A DNA stretch of 64,000 nucleotides from Neobacillus bataviensis (GCF_019969725.1 NZ_JAHXYW010000003.1:434001-498000); one strand, 5' to 3'; positions 17,651-27,204 are shown, numbered from the stretch's first letter. Notes: generated by a model from the sequence alone, not told the origin. Numbers and translations: made by a program.

Positions 17651-18643
17651 TCATTTTTCTAAGATAAAATTAGGCATAATAACTCCAATTCTATCATTTC
17701 TAGCATTAAAAATAGGAGCATGAGCGTAATCTTTTAAAGTTTGATTGATTTGTTCATTTACCTGGCCGAGTTGTTTTAATACTTCCATTGCTGCAACGCT
17801 GGCTGCCCTTTCTCCCCCATCTTCCACTTTTATCGCAATTCCAATCCCTTCTTCTACTAAACCAATGCATTGTACAGCTTCAGCACCCGCTTTTGATACA
17901 ATCCGTCCATTAAAGATATTCATTAAATCAGTATCAAAGCGGTTCTTGCCTCCTACCATTTCAGGATGCTTTATCATCGCATTTCGAATGATTTCTAATG
18001 CTGATGCATGGCCACCAACGGGTTTTGCGAGTCTAGCAAACCCTAATGCTACATGATTGAGCGGCAATTGATGGACAGGGACCCCGCAGCCATCCACACT
18101 AAGCTTGATTTCATTTTTCGGAACTTCACAAATATCTTCAATCACAACAAGTATTCGTTGCTGTACTGGGTGATAAATTTCACGATAACCTCCAATATCT
18201 TCATTCGTATGCACTGCTGTTGCAAGCATGCCCGAATGCTTTCCGGAGCAATTGCTAAAAACAGGAGTCAATTCCTTCCCTTCACGAATGAGCTGTTTAT
18301 AGCTTTCATGATCCCTGGGAATGTGTGTTCCGCATTGCAATGCTTTTTCTGCTAACCCACTTTTAGCCAAGATGTTCAGTACCGAATCCCGATGAATTTT
18401 TTCACCGCTATGGGAAGCGCAGCTTAGCGAAAGCTCAGCATCCGTATAGTTGAATCTTTCCGCCGCACCTGTTTCTACTAATGGTACCGCTTGAAACGGC
18501 TTCATTGAAGACCGTGGAAATGTAAGTCTGCTGGGATTTCCGTATGAATAAAGAAGCTTTCCCTCATTATTTACTACAGCAACATGTAAATCATGTGTAC
18601 TTTCTAAATGTTCCCCTCTATAAACCAAAATTGGCTTCTCCAT
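17651..18643 (-). CDS. Asparaginase, PF06089 type (Rhizobium-type L-asparaginase)
   Basis: The 330-residue protein belongs to the asparaginase family unrelated to AnsA/AnsB. The SxxK-like motif RSSMKPFQ near residue 45 and the two cysteines in NCSGKHSGML (about residue 130) and DGCGVPVHQLPL (about residue 185) match the active-site serine, lysine and zinc-ligand positions described for the Rhizobium etli enzyme. The reaction is L-asparagine to aspartate and ammonia. The ATG at 18643 lies eight bases after GAGGAG; the TTG at 18649 is too close to it. Confidence 0.85.
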   Translation of the reverse strand: MEKPILVYRGEHLESTHDLHVAVVNNEGKLLYSYGNPSRLTFPRSSMKPFQAVPLVETGAAERFNYTDAELSLSCASHSGEKIHRDSVLNILAKSGLAEKALQCGTHIPRDHESYKQLIREGKELTPVFSNCSGKHSGMLATAVHTNEDIGGYREIYHPVQQRILVVIEDICEVPKNEIKLSVDGCGVPVHQLPLNHVALGFARLAKPVGGHASALEIIRNAMIKHPEMVGGKNRFDTDLMNIFNGRIVSKAGAEAVQCIGLVEEGIGIAIKVEDGGERAASVAAMEVLKQLGQVNEQINQTLKDYAHAPIFNARNDRIGVIMPNFILEK

Positions 18644-18702
18644 ATTCAAATCTCCTCAAATAGTTTAAAATTATTTTATCATATTTCCTTTGATCTAAAA
18701 TT

Positions 18703-18734
18703 AAAAAAACCCCTTCAACACGCCATTGAAGGGG
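18703..18734 (-). terminator. Intrinsic terminator of the NCS1 permease gene
   Basis: CCCCTTCAA (18710-18718) and TTGAAGGGG (18726-18734) form a perfect 9-bp stem, with seven A residues at 18703-18709 giving the minus-strand T-tract. Confidence 0.9.
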
Positions 18735-18751
18735 TAAAAATCCTTACTTTT

Positions 18752-20287
18752 TTAATAATAAAATTCAGTTTCTGTACCTGCCGCAGAATCCGATTTATTG
18801 CCAGGAGTTTTGGATTTGAAGCTTGTGATATTTTCATATTCTCCTGGTTTCAATACGCTTTGGTCGCCTCTCATTAAATAGGTGTAGGCGAAAATGGAGA
18901 TAAACAATCCAAATGTCCAGGCATTATCCCATAAAAAGTGAAGGCCCGGAATGAATAAACCAAGTACAGGAATAGCTACACCAATGATTAAGGCATAAAC
19001 ACCATTTTTATTAAAACCAGAAGTATAACTATATCGACCATTTACATCATATAGCTCACTAAGTGCCATTTGCCTTTTACGGACAAGCCAGTAATCGGCA
19101 ATGGCAATTCCATCGATTGGACCAAGTAATGCTCCATATGTTCCAAGCCAGCCAAAAATATAGTTACCGAAGTTCTCCATGATGTACCATGGCTGCATGA
19201 GGATTGCAAAAATCCCAGTAATCAAAGCGCCAAGACCGAAGGTAATCTTTCTTGGATTTAGATTCTCAATCGCGCGGGCAGGTGCAACAATGTTCGCACC
19301 AACATTAATGGTTAAGGAAGCAATAACGATGATTAAAGTGCCCAAAAAGATAACAAATGGCGGGAATTTAGCAAGCAGCTGGACCGGATCCCAAAGGGCA
19401 GTGCCGAATATAACCACAGTTGCAGATGTAACAGCAATTCCAATAAATGAGAAAATACTCATGGTTAGCGGCAGCGATAGGCTTTGCGCAACCATTTGTG
19501 ATTTTTGATTTTTAGCGTATCGGCAAAAGTCTGGAATATTCAGGGCAAGTGTTGCCCAGAAAGCAATGACACCCGTTAATGCTGGGAAAAATACTTTTAA
19601 AAAATCCCCCGTGCTTGCGAATTTAGATGGCGTTGATAAAATCGGTCCCCAGCCTCCGGCATGTGTAAATGCCCAAATAAGAAGAATAATGGAGGCGATT
19701 CCAACAACAGGAGAAGCAATTAAACCTAGTACCTTCATGGCTTGCGGCCCTTTATACGCTACGGCAACGTTTAAGGCCCAGAATAAAGCGAAAACGATCG
19801 CAGTGTGGCCAGGAAGGTTTTTCCATGCTGAAAAGGAAGCAGATAAAAGCGTATCAATCGCACCCGTTCCAATCCATGTGTTAATCCCAAACCATCCCGC
19901 TGCTACAACCGCACGAGCTAATGCAGGGATATGGGCGCCTTTAGAGCCAAACCATAAACGTGCAAATACAGGATAAGGAATTCCAAATTTGGTACCAGCG
20001 TGTGAATTTAATAGAATGGGGATAAGAACAATAACATTGCCAAGGAAAATGGTTAAGATGGCTTGCCACCAATTCATACCTAAAGAAATCAATCCGCTTG
20101 CCATCGTATAGGCTGGGATACACAAACACATACCAATCCAAAGTGTAGCAAAATTAATACCTTTCCATGAATGTTCCTTCGTGGTAGTTGGCCGCAGGTC
20201 ATCATTCCACATAGGACTGCTGCTCAAACCATTTGCTGCTTCAGGTGTCAGGGTAACAATCCCATTTTGTTCAATTTGTGTTTTCAA
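18752..20287 (-). CDS. NCS1-family nucleobase/allantoin/cytosine permease
   Basis: The product has about 12 membrane helices and the NCS1 hallmarks: NDDLRPTTTKEHSW before helix 1, WIGMCLCIPAYTMASG, YPVFARLWFGSKGAHIPALARA, and the intracellular APARAIENLNPRKITF. This pattern is closest to PucI-type allantoin permeases, but hydantoin, uracil and cytosine carriers share it. The start TTG at 20287 (MKTQIEQNG) follows AAGGGGGA; the open frame continues upstream without a usable site. No purine-degradation genes are adjacent. Confidence 0.88.
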   Translation of the reverse strand: MKTQIEQNGIVTLTPEAANGLSSSPMWNDDLRPTTTKEHSWKGINFATLWIGMCLCIPAYTMASGLISLGMNWWQAILTIFLGNVIVLIPILLNSHAGTKFGIPYPVFARLWFGSKGAHIPALARAVVAAGWFGINTWIGTGAIDTLLSASFSAWKNLPGHTAIVFALFWALNVAVAYKGPQAMKVLGLIASPVVGIASIILLIWAFTHAGGWGPILSTPSKFASTGDFLKVFFPALTGVIAFWATLALNIPDFCRYAKNQKSQMVAQSLSLPLTMSIFSFIGIAVTSATVVIFGTALWDPVQLLAKFPPFVIFLGTLIIVIASLTINVGANIVAPARAIENLNPRKITFGLGALITGIFAILMQPWYIMENFGNYIFGWLGTYGALLGPIDGIAIADYWLVRKRQMALSELYDVNGRYSYTSGFNKNGVYALIIGVAIPVLGLFIPGLHFLWDNAWTFGLFISIFAYTYLMRGDQSVLKPGEYENITSFKSKTPGNKSDSAAGTETEFYY

Positions 20288-20600
20288 CAAAATTCCCCCT
20301 TGATTTGGTTTGTTGCAATCATGATTAAAAAAGTAATAAGCATATAAAGACCAAGGCAGCAAATAAAATTGTGGGAATATTACAAAAATATAAACCGTAA
20401 GTATTCACTCTTCCCAGGCATCACCACCAAAAAATATTGGGAAAACAACCCCCACCTTCCTATCTTATATTATAATTGACCAAATCCAACTGTCATTGGA
20501 CAAAAGGTTAAATCATTCGCTGAAATATTTATATGTTTTGTATGATGGCAGAATCGATTGTTTTTTTTTAAGTATAATACAAGTTTAAAATTGTGTCCTA

Positions 20601-20630
20601 AAGAGTGTTATGATTTCTAACACTCTTTTA
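20601..20630 (-). terminator. Hairpin overlapping the sirtuin stop codon
   Basis: AAGAGTGTTA (20601-20610) pairs with TAACACTCTT (20618-20627) around a 7-base loop. The T-tract on the minus strand is short, so termination may be inefficient. Confidence 0.5.
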
Positions 20631-21393
20631 TAGCGGTATGGATTTGGGATAAGGATTTTCCTATTGAATCCTGAATGACATATGTATCTGCCTCGAAGTC
20701 ATAAGGTGTATCTCCTTTATTAATAATAATCATTGGCACACCATGCCTTCTATATTGCGGAAAAGTGGAAAAAGGGGTTACTTTTAAACTAGTTCCCAAT
20801 ACTAATAGGCAATCCGCTCGATTGATCATGTTATGGATTGTATTAAATCCTTCAACGGTGAACCATTCACCGGTATCCCCAAATAACACTACATCAGGTT
20901 TTATGTAACGATTTCGCTTATGTATAGTTTCACAATTGTCACAGACATAGAATTCTTCTAGATTTTTAAGGCGAATTAATATTTCTTCGGTTAGATAGAT
21001 TTTTCCGCAATTCTGACAGGATGCTGTTTTCATGGTTCCATGGAACTCAATAACGTTTTTACTGCCTGCTTTCTGATGGAGACCATCAATATTTTGAGTA
21101 ATGATTTGCTGAATTTTCCCTGCCTGTTCCCACTTAGACAAAATCATATGGCCTGAATTTGGGGTTGCGTCTGGATGATAAAGGTTTTCCAAAGCAAATT
21201 GATAAAACTCTTTTGGCTGCTGATAAAAATAATCAATTGACAGGATATATTCCGGTGCCAATTGATAAATACCTTTTCTGGACCGAAAATCCTTAATTCC
21301 GGATTCAGTGCTAATGCCTGCACCTGTTAAAACAACGATTTTTTCTGCGTTTTTTATCGTATTAATACTGGCTTTTAGTATATCAATACTCAT
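20617..21393 (-). CDS. Sir2-family NAD-dependent protein deacylase
   Basis: The 258-residue protein shows the full sirtuin set: GAGISTESGIKDFRS, TQNIDGLHQKAG, the catalytic histidine in IEFHGTM, and a zinc ribbon made of CQNC and CDNC with a 30-residue spacer. It also has KPDVVLFGD and GTSLKVTP. It removes acetyl or acyl groups from lysines with NAD. It lies 19 bases after a YwaF-type membrane gene, so the two may be co-transcribed; the functional link is unclear. Confidence 0.93.
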   Translation of the reverse strand: MSIDILKASINTIKNAEKIVVLTGAGISTESGIKDFRSRKGIYQLAPEYILSIDYFYQQPKEFYQFALENLYHPDATPNSGHMILSKWEQAGKIQQIITQNIDGLHQKAGSKNVIEFHGTMKTASCQNCGKIYLTEEILIRLKNLEEFYVCDNCETIHKRNRYIKPDVVLFGDTGEWFTVEGFNTIHNMINRADCLLVLGTSLKVTPFSTFPQYRRHGVPMIIINKGDTPYDFEADTYVIQDSIGKSLSQIHTAIKEC

Positions 21394-21412
21394 CTTCTAT
21401 CACCCAATAATT

Positions 21413-22150
21413 CTAATTTAAAGGACTTCCGTTTTTACCAAGATAATAACTAATCCCAAAAGGTAAATATAAGATAAAAAAAGTGATTAAAGCAATAAAT
21501 TCTAATGGTATTAAATAGTATGGCCATTGTCCAAGATAATCTAATATTGAAGGATTCATTGGCTTTTTAGAAATATACATGTAATTACCATGAACAAAAT
21601 AGTTTAGTAAAAAAACAAAGCATGTATACAGATTTAAATATAAAAATGCTTTCCAAATACTTTTAAATTTTGGTTTGTATTGCTCCACAAAAACAAAAAA
21701 CATATTCGCAACTACAATCCCTCCATGAGAAATAAAAAAATGAACATAACGGAAATGTGGGAAAGCGTATAAACTTAAATCAGGTGTAATCATTGCCTGC
21801 AAAGCACTTCCTACTCCAGCAAAATAAGTAAATTCAAAGAGTTGGCTACTCTTTGTCAAGAGCAAGGCTGCTGACAAAATGATAGATATACTGCTTAAAT
21901 GAAAAGGCAATGAATATTGAATTGTCCATTCACCAACTCGCCAAAGCCAAATATGGAGGCTAATTTCCGAGAGTATTAGCACCGTAGCTAGAAGTGTTCG
22001 CACCTTAAAGTTCAACTTCTCAGCTCTTAATGATTTCCTATAGAAATAAATTAATATAACAATGAAAAATACTGATGATAATGTTAATAAATGAGTTAGT
22101 GAAAACAAAATAAATGGGTCTTCCCCATCCGCCTGAAAATATTTATTCAT
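21413..22150 (-). CDS. YwaF/TIGR02206-type membrane protein (TMEM164-like), Ser variant
   Basis: The 245-residue protein has seven predicted membrane helices. The family motif LPFHLSS lies at about residues 81-87 and the FPHFRYVHFFISHG motif follows near 150. A paralogue at 47857-48567 has LPLHICS and FPHFRFIRYFLRH. Animal TMEM164 belongs to the same superfamily and, as I recall, acts as a cysteine-dependent acyltransferase; this copy has serine where the paralogue has cysteine. The gene lies 19 bases upstream of the sirtuin gene. Confidence 0.75.
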   Translation of the reverse strand: MNKYFQADGEDPFILFSLTHLLTLSSVFFIVILIYFYRKSLRAEKLNFKVRTLLATVLILSEISLHIWLWRVGEWTIQYSLPFHLSSISIILSAALLLTKSSQLFEFTYFAGVGSALQAMITPDLSLYAFPHFRYVHFFISHGGIVVANMFFVFVEQYKPKFKSIWKAFLYLNLYTCFVFLLNYFVHGNYMYISKKPMNPSILDYLGQWPYYLIPLEFIALITFFILYLPFGISYYLGKNGSPLN

Positions 22151-22235
22151 TTAATCACCATTTAATTTCAATTATAACTTAAATCGCAAGTTAACATAAT
22201 AAAATTATAGTAATGTTTTTAGTGGTCGAATCCAA

Positions 22236-22850
22236 TTATTTTTTTAAAAGCCTGCTATGCACTTTTGACAGAAAGATCAGTGTAAGGATGGATCCAACGA
22301 ATGTTAATGACATGTCCCACTGCGAATCCCAGATATCCCCTTGCATTCCTAAAAACTCTTTTGCAGCTTTTCCACCCCTACCTATTTTTGTAGATAACCA
22401 TTCAATAATTTCAAATAACGCGCTAATAAACATTGAAGTACTTAAAATTACAAATATTAGCCAAAACCCTTTTTTAATCGGGCTTTTTCGAATATACATT
22501 TCCCTAATGACAATGGCAAACAACCCCTTTAAGAAGTGCCCAAAACGATCATAGTTGTTCCTTTTTAAATCAAAATAATCTTTAATCCAATTAAAAAGCG
22601 GCACCTCTGAGTATGTAAAATGTCCGCCAATAAACGTTAAAATCGAAAGAATAGAAATGATGAGATAAGATAATGAAGTAAGACGAAATTTTTTATAGGT
22701 TGAAATTACAATGATTAATATAACAAGGGAAGGAAGAACTTCCATTGTCCATATTATATAACCAGCTGGTTTAATGGCGGACCAAATAAATACTGCAACG
22801 ACAAAGAATAGCAGAAGTAAATGAAAGTTTGAGCTTTTTTCTCTTTCCAA
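22236..22850 (-). CDS. DUF2238 (YjdF-type) membrane protein
   Basis: The 204-residue protein has about six membrane helices with conserved polar residues inside them: GGHFTYSEVP, YDRFGHFLKG, FEIIEW and QGDIWDSQWDM. These histidines and acidic residues are typical of DUF2238 and could bind metal or lipid. Function is unknown. The TTG at 22850 is well spaced from GGGGGAAG; a TTG at 22865 is in frame but lies within that site's upstream flank. Confidence 0.75.
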   Translation of the reverse strand: MEREKSSNFHLLLLFFVVAVFIWSAIKPAGYIIWTMEVLPSLVILIIVISTYKKFRLTSLSYLIISILSILTFIGGHFTYSEVPLFNWIKDYFDLKRNNYDRFGHFLKGLFAIVIREMYIRKSPIKKGFWLIFVILSTSMFISALFEIIEWLSTKIGRGGKAAKEFLGMQGDIWDSQWDMSLTFVGSILTLIFLSKVHSRLLKK

Positions 22851-22940
22851 TTTTTCTTCCCCCAAATAAGTATGAAATCCTTTACATTATTTCTTTGTCT
22901 GAGGAAAAAAATACAAATCATACTAGTTCATCAATTAAAA

Positions 22941-22963
22941 AAGACTTCCAAATCGGAAGTCTT
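22941..22963. terminator. Bidirectional hairpin downstream of 22975-23343
   Basis: AAGACTTCC (22941-22949) pairs perfectly with GGAAGTCTT (22955-22963) around AAATC, with A/T tracts on both sides. Confidence 0.8.
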
Positions 22964-22974
22964 CTTTATATCTG

Positions 22975-23343
22975 TTATTCGCTAGGAGTTACCGCCTTTT
23001 TAATTACTGCGGTGGATAAATTGCCGAATTCAAATCCTTGAGTGTCTGTTTCAATATAAACAGCACCCATCGCTGGTTCACATGAACCATTTCGTTTAAA
23101 ATGAATTTTGCCGATACTCCCTGGATTAACACCGGATTCAAACGTAAATAATTGTTCATCCACCATAAAATAGGCAATGCTAGATGTTGAATCCAGGAAA
23201 TTGGTAATTGTATAAGTGATTTTAGTAAATCCTTCCTCCGTAATACAATCAGTGGTAAGCTGAAAGTGTATTCTACAATCAACTTGTCCATTTACTCTCG
23301 TGACAATATCTATAACATCAGTATCGGAAAAAGCTTTGGTCAA
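22975..23343 (-). CDS. Hypothetical 122-residue beta-rich protein
   Basis: No family is recognised. The TTG start at 23343 follows GGAGGTGGAAG. The protein (MTKAFSDTDVIDIVTRVNG) has no signal peptide or membrane segment and alternates hydrophobic and polar residues in a beta-sandwich-like pattern, with a Thr/Ser-rich middle (TKITYTITNFLDSTSS). The composition resembles spore coat or exosporium proteins of Bacillus, but this is only a resemblance. It has its own terminator. Confidence 0.65.
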   Translation of the reverse strand: MTKAFSDTDVIDIVTRVNGQVDCRIHFQLTTDCITEEGFTKITYTITNFLDSTSSIAYFMVDEQLFTFESGVNPGSIGKIHFKRNGSCEPAMGAVYIETDTQGFEFGNLSTAVIKKAVTPSE

Positions 23344-23437
23344 AAAACTTCCACCTCCAAACCTATCTATCTCTAATAAATGAAAAAGTTAGGATTTTAG
23401 AAACGGCGTTTTCCCTAGGACAAGAAAATTACCTTCG

Positions 23438-24559
23438 TTAGCTTTCTCCAATTGCTCCTTTAACATCGTAAAGGCTGACATCAATTTCCGTTTGTTTGCC
23501 CAAAGCTAGTTTAGCCAGTTCTGCTCCAAGATAGGGTCCGCTTGTTAGTCCTGATGCTCCTAACCCATTGGCAACTAAAATACCATCATATTGCGGCAAA
23601 AATCCAATAACCGGTAAAAATCCAGGCGTAAAAGGTCTGAACCCTACTCTGGTTTCAAGGTAGGTGCAGCTAGATAAACCAGGAGCCACCTCTAGGGCCT
23701 TGCTTAATATTTCGCCCATTCCCCCTGCTGTGACTCGAGTATCAAAACCCGCTTCATCTTCATGTGTGGAACCCACAACAATCCTTCCATTTTCAAAAGT
23801 TAGGATATACTGATTTTTGGGAGGCATAACAACCGGCCATGAACTCGTATCTGCTTCTAGCATTTCTAAATGAACTATTTGTGCCTTTTGTGGTTTGACA
23901 AGAAAATGAACCCCAAGCGGTTCCAATATTTCCTTTGCCCAGGCACCGGATGTAACTATAACCGTGTCTGTAACCAATGTTTCTTTAGCAAGACATATTC
24001 CTGAAATGCGGTTATTTGTTGAAATAATAGAAGCATTTCCTCTTAAGAATCTAGCACCATTCTTCAAGGATGCATTAATTAGCGCTTTTCGTAAATCTCT
24101 CCCATTAACACGTGCTCCCCCACTAACATGTACAGAACCATATTCTCCTGAAATTGGTGGAAAAAGTTCCTTTGTTTCTGCAGGTGACAAAATTGTAATT
24201 TCACCAATCTCGGGTGCATCCTCACGGCGTTTTCTTGCTCGTTCCGCCATTTGTTCTAGCTTCTCAAAATCCGTATGAAGACTAATTGCCCCAACACGCT
24301 TATATCCAGTTTCCTTTTCGCCATCCGCTTCTAAATGAGCAATTAATTCAGGATAGTACCGGGCCCCGTCTTTTGCTAACTGATACCATGCTTTGTTCCG
24401 CCTTTGGGAAAGCCAAGGACAAACAATCCCGGCAGCGGCATCTGTTGCTTGTCCGGTATCATCGCGATCCACTAATGTTACATCTGCACCTGATTTAGCA
24501 AGATGATAGGCGGTAGATGCCCCCAAAATCCCTGCGCCAATGACTATGATTTTTTTCAT
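23438..24559 (-). CDS. FAD-dependent amino-acid oxidase/dehydrogenase (DadA/DAO family, YurR-like)
   Basis: The 373-residue protein has an N-terminal dinucleotide-binding motif (IIVIGAGILGASTAYHLA) and a second family block near the C-terminus (GFRPFTPGFLPVIGFLPQYDGILVANGLGASGLTSGP). These belong to the DAO superfamily of D-amino acid, glycine and sarcosine oxidases. From memory the closest Bacillus subtilis protein is YurR. It is not near fructosamine or glycine-utilisation genes, so the substrate is open. The ATG follows AAGGTG. Confidence 0.85.
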   Translation of the reverse strand: MKKIIVIGAGILGASTAYHLAKSGADVTLVDRDDTGQATDAAAGIVCPWLSQRRNKAWYQLAKDGARYYPELIAHLEADGEKETGYKRVGAISLHTDFEKLEQMAERARKRREDAPEIGEITILSPAETKELFPPISGEYGSVHVSGGARVNGRDLRKALINASLKNGARFLRGNASIISTNNRISGICLAKETLVTDTVIVTSGAWAKEILEPLGVHFLVKPQKAQIVHLEMLEADTSSWPVVMPPKNQYILTFENGRIVVGSTHEDEAGFDTRVTAGGMGEILSKALEVAPGLSSCTYLETRVGFRPFTPGFLPVIGFLPQYDGILVANGLGASGLTSGPYLGAELAKLALGKQTEIDVSLYDVKGAIGES

Positions 24560-24663
24560 ATGACACCTTTTCTACTTTTTATATTTTCTATTTTTGTAAC
24601 ATCAATTTCCAAAAACGGGCAATATTATTACCTAATAAATATTTTCTAAATGAGGTTGATAAC

Positions 24664-24804
24664 ATGATTGAAATACCGAGAAACTTATATTGTGAAAAAT
24701 GTAATAAAGAAACTGAACACATGGTAAGGGAAGACGCTTTAGAAATCGAATATACGTGCACTGAGTGCAACCAACAACATGAAATTGTGAAATCTTTTTT
24801 CTAA
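24664..24804 (+). CDS. Small zinc-ribbon protein, 46 residues
   Basis: The frame starts at ATG 24664 after TGAGGTTGATAAC and encodes MIEIPRNLYCEKCNKET with a second knuckle CTECNQQH. Two CxxC motifs 22 residues apart (CEKC, CTEC) are the signature of a zinc ribbon. The protein ends 60 bases before the convergent sugar kinase stop. It is below common length cut-offs. A nucleic-acid or protein-binding role is likely but unspecified. Confidence 0.7.
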   Translation: MIEIPRNLYCEKCNKETEHMVREDALEIEYTCTECNQQHEIVKSFF

Positions 24805-24864
24805 GGCAAAAATGATAACATGCGAACATTTTCTCGCTTTCACAATTAATTTCGATCGAAACAA

Positions 24865-25776
24865 TTAAATATTGAATGCAGATAAGGAACCTCTTTTGGT
24901 TGTCGCGATTGCACCGATTTGATTTGCATATTGAGTATATTCGGTTAATCGTGATAAATCTTGCGGGTTCCCTTTTTCATGAAAACTAAACAATAATGCT
25001 GACATAAAGGCATCTCCTGCTCCGGTTGTGTCCACTGCCATTACTTCGATGCCGGGGACAAAAATCTTCGTTTCATTATTTACGGCGTATGCCCCTTTGC
25101 TTCCCATTGTTATAAATACAAAAGGTATTTTCCATTGGGATAATATTTTTATCCCATCATCCATTTTTTCCGTCTCCGTTAAAAAATAAAGTTCATCCTC
25201 AGCAATTTTTATGATATCCGCAAATGGTAAAAAAGAGAGGACCGTTTTCCGGCATTGATCCTCACTTTCCCAGCGTTTTAAGCGGATATTGGCATCGAAA
25301 GCAATAAGAGTATTGAATGCCTTTGCATAGTTGATTGCCGTCCGAGTTGTGAGTTTTGCTGATTCTTGAAAAAGAGTTCCCGAGCCAAAATAGAAGATTT
25401 TCGAACGCTCAAATAGTTCACGTTTCAGTTGGTTTTCTGTCAAGACTTCATTTGGTGTTGGATTTATATAAGAGTGAAAGTATCGCTCACCATTTTCATT
25501 AAGATGAACATAAACTCCACAAATTTTTTTGTTAGGAGTTTGGACACAAAATTCAATATTGATATTCTCTTTTTTCAATTCTTGCTCGACAAATTGGCTG
25601 GTTTCATCGGTCCCTAATTTACATAAATAATAGGCTGGAACCCCTAATCTGCTTGTTCCCGCTGCAACATTAACAGTCGCACCACCAAGCAGCTTCTCAT
25701 ATTTTGTATTCGATTTATCAATCGAAATGTAATCTACAAACGCTTCTCCCAGAGAAATAACTCCTTGTTTATTCAA
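24865..25776 (-). CDS. PfkB-family carbohydrate kinase, fructokinase-like
   Basis: The 303-residue protein shows the PfkB N-terminal glycine motif (KLLGGATVNVAAGTSRLG) and the C-terminal catalytic signature DTTGAGDAFMSALL, whose aspartate is the base. The group is closest to bacterial fructokinases and related sugar kinases that phosphorylate a hydroxymethyl group with ATP. The start is TTG at 25776 after GGGGGAG. No sucrose or sugar-transport genes adjoin it, so the sugar cannot be named with confidence. Confidence 0.85.
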   Translation of the reverse strand: MNKQGVISLGEAFVDYISIDKSNTKYEKLLGGATVNVAAGTSRLGVPAYYLCKLGTDETSQFVEQELKKENINIEFCVQTPNKKICGVYVHLNENGERYFHSYINPTPNEVLTENQLKRELFERSKIFYFGSGTLFQESAKLTTRTAINYAKAFNTLIAFDANIRLKRWESEDQCRKTVLSFLPFADIIKIAEDELYFLTETEKMDDGIKILSQWKIPFVFITMGSKGAYAVNNETKIFVPGIEVMAVDTTGAGDAFMSALLFSFHEKGNPQDLSRLTEYTQYANQIGAIATTKRGSLSAFNI

Positions 25777-25895
25777 CTATGCTCCCCCTTTAAAAAGCAT
25801 TTAGTTTATCAAAAAATTTTTTATTGTTAACAACATATTTATATTACAATATAATTTTGAGAGAAACTAAATTTTTAATAAAGGAGAATTATTTC

Positions 25896-26312
25896 GTGAA
25901 AATACTTGGTGCGATTACAGCGTTTTTTCTAACAGACTTTCTTTTCCATTTAATAGACGCCCTTGCTTTTGGAATGAAAGCCGAAACTGCCAGTCAGCGT
26001 ATCGGAGCAGTCTTTTTTGGAATTTGTGTCCTTTTAATTTTTATGGCCATTTTTCATCGTTTCTTTTCGAAGGCCTTTTTCAATGGATTCACGGTAGCAA
26101 CAGGATTATTTTTAAGCTTCGATATTGTGGTCTTCCATTGGATATTCCAGCTTCATCGTATCACCAACGGTCCCGAAGCTAACTGGCTCGAGCCTATATT
26201 TGTATTAATTGGAATCATCTTAGTTTGGTATGGGATTTCGCGTGAAAGAAAGGTTAATAATAGAATTTTACTTGAGCGAAATGCGGCTGAAACGAAGAAC
26301 ACGGGCATCTAA
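25896..26312 (+). CDS. Four-helix membrane protein, DUF2243-like
   Basis: The GTG at 25896 follows AAAGGAGAATTATTTC and gives a 138-residue protein with four predicted membrane helices. Residues FDIVVFHWIFQLHRI and a preceding FLFHLIDALAFG repeat a D-x4/5-H pattern reminiscent of DUF2243 proteins, in which two similar halves carry histidines. The assignment is tentative. Upstream in-frame codons from 25824 lack a ribosome binding site. Confidence 0.65.
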   Translation: MKILGAITAFFLTDFLFHLIDALAFGMKAETASQRIGAVFFGICVLLIFMAIFHRFFSKAFFNGFTVATGLFLSFDIVVFHWIFQLHRITNGPEANWLEPIFVLIGIILVWYGISRERKVNNRILLERNAAETKNTGI

Positions 26313-26349
26313 AAATGTTTAACGTTACATTAATTACGAAAAACATTGA

Positions 26350-26390
26350 AATCGGTCACGTAGATTGGTTTTACGTGACCGATTTTAGTC
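26350..26390 (+). terminator. Terminator with a long GGTCACG stem
   Basis: AATCGGTCACGTA (26350-26362) and TACGTGACCGATT (26372-26384) form a perfect 13-bp stem with a 9-base loop, downstream of the membrane protein gene. A shorter hairpin with the same GGTCACG core is at 41524-41548. Confidence 0.75.
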
Positions 26391-26427
26391 TTTAAAGTTG
26401 ATTAAAGTCCCTTAGTATTCCAGTAAC

Positions 26428-27060
26428 TCATTTGTGAAAAATAATGGCCGCTAACTCCTCATCAGCATAGTTTTCTTTTATACCGGGTTTATTTTTAAAA
26501 TAATTATAGATTTCTTCTTCCGAAAAATCTTTTTTTAATCCATTAACTATCGTTAATAGGTAAGGACGTGATGGTTTTTTCCATTCCACGTCCTTTATAT
26601 CCCAAGGCGCTGTAAAGGTAAAAATTGGGTACCCGTTATCTTCTCCCAAATACATCACATTTCCATACCAAGATTGTCTGCGAAATATTTTTGAACCTGC
26701 CGTTTTAACCTCGTTTAAATCAAGATTAAATTCTACTCCATTATTTTCCTGTTTGACCACATCCAAAAACTGGTCGGTCGTGATTAAATACTTCTTACTT
26801 AGTGTTTTATATTCGGTATTTTGGTTTAAGCCTAAAAAGGCAACTCCTTGTGATTCCCATTTTCCGGCTTCCTTTGCAAAGTATAAGGGTAAATTTATCG
26901 TGAAGGTTGTCTCATCAATGGGAAGCGAAGGATCTTTACACCCTATCTCTACTTTTGCAGAACCCACCGGTCGCCCTCCTTTTATATAACATAAAAATCT
27001 TTCTGCATTGATATTCGAACCGTAGCTTGCGTACCAGACATATTGTGGTTCATTTTGCAT
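26428..27060 (-). CDS. Gamma-glutamylcyclotransferase-fold protein
   Basis: The ATG at 27060 follows AAAGGGGATCAATC and gives a 210-residue protein beginning MQNEPQYVWYASYGSN. The YGSN motif close to the N-terminus is the substrate-binding loop of the GGCT-like (BtrG) fold. The expected catalytic glutamate later in the chain could be in DEELAAI or in the central YLGEDNGYP region; I cannot fix it. Homologues are often mislabelled as histone deacetylase. Function is unknown. Confidence 0.65.
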   Translation of the reverse strand: MQNEPQYVWYASYGSNINAERFLCYIKGGRPVGSAKVEIGCKDPSLPIDETTFTINLPLYFAKEAGKWESQGVAFLGLNQNTEYKTLSKKYLITTDQFLDVVKQENNGVEFNLDLNEVKTAGSKIFRRQSWYGNVMYLGEDNGYPIFTFTAPWDIKDVEWKKPSRPYLLTIVNGLKKDFSEEEIYNYFKNKPGIKENYADEELAAIIFHK

Positions 27061-27204
27061 GATTGATCCCCTTTTTCTATCGAATTCCATTATTTTTATC
27101 AATTTTACCATTTTGGTGAGGAATCGTCTGCTTCTCCACTAATGATTACAAATGAATTAGCTAAAACTAGAACTAACTAAATGCAAAGTTATTAGGAGGA
27201 AGCA

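Noticed and set aside
18053..18355. 100-codon plus-strand frame inside the asparaginase gene
   Set aside because: Antisense shadow of a gene with clear active-site motifs; no ribosome binding site.
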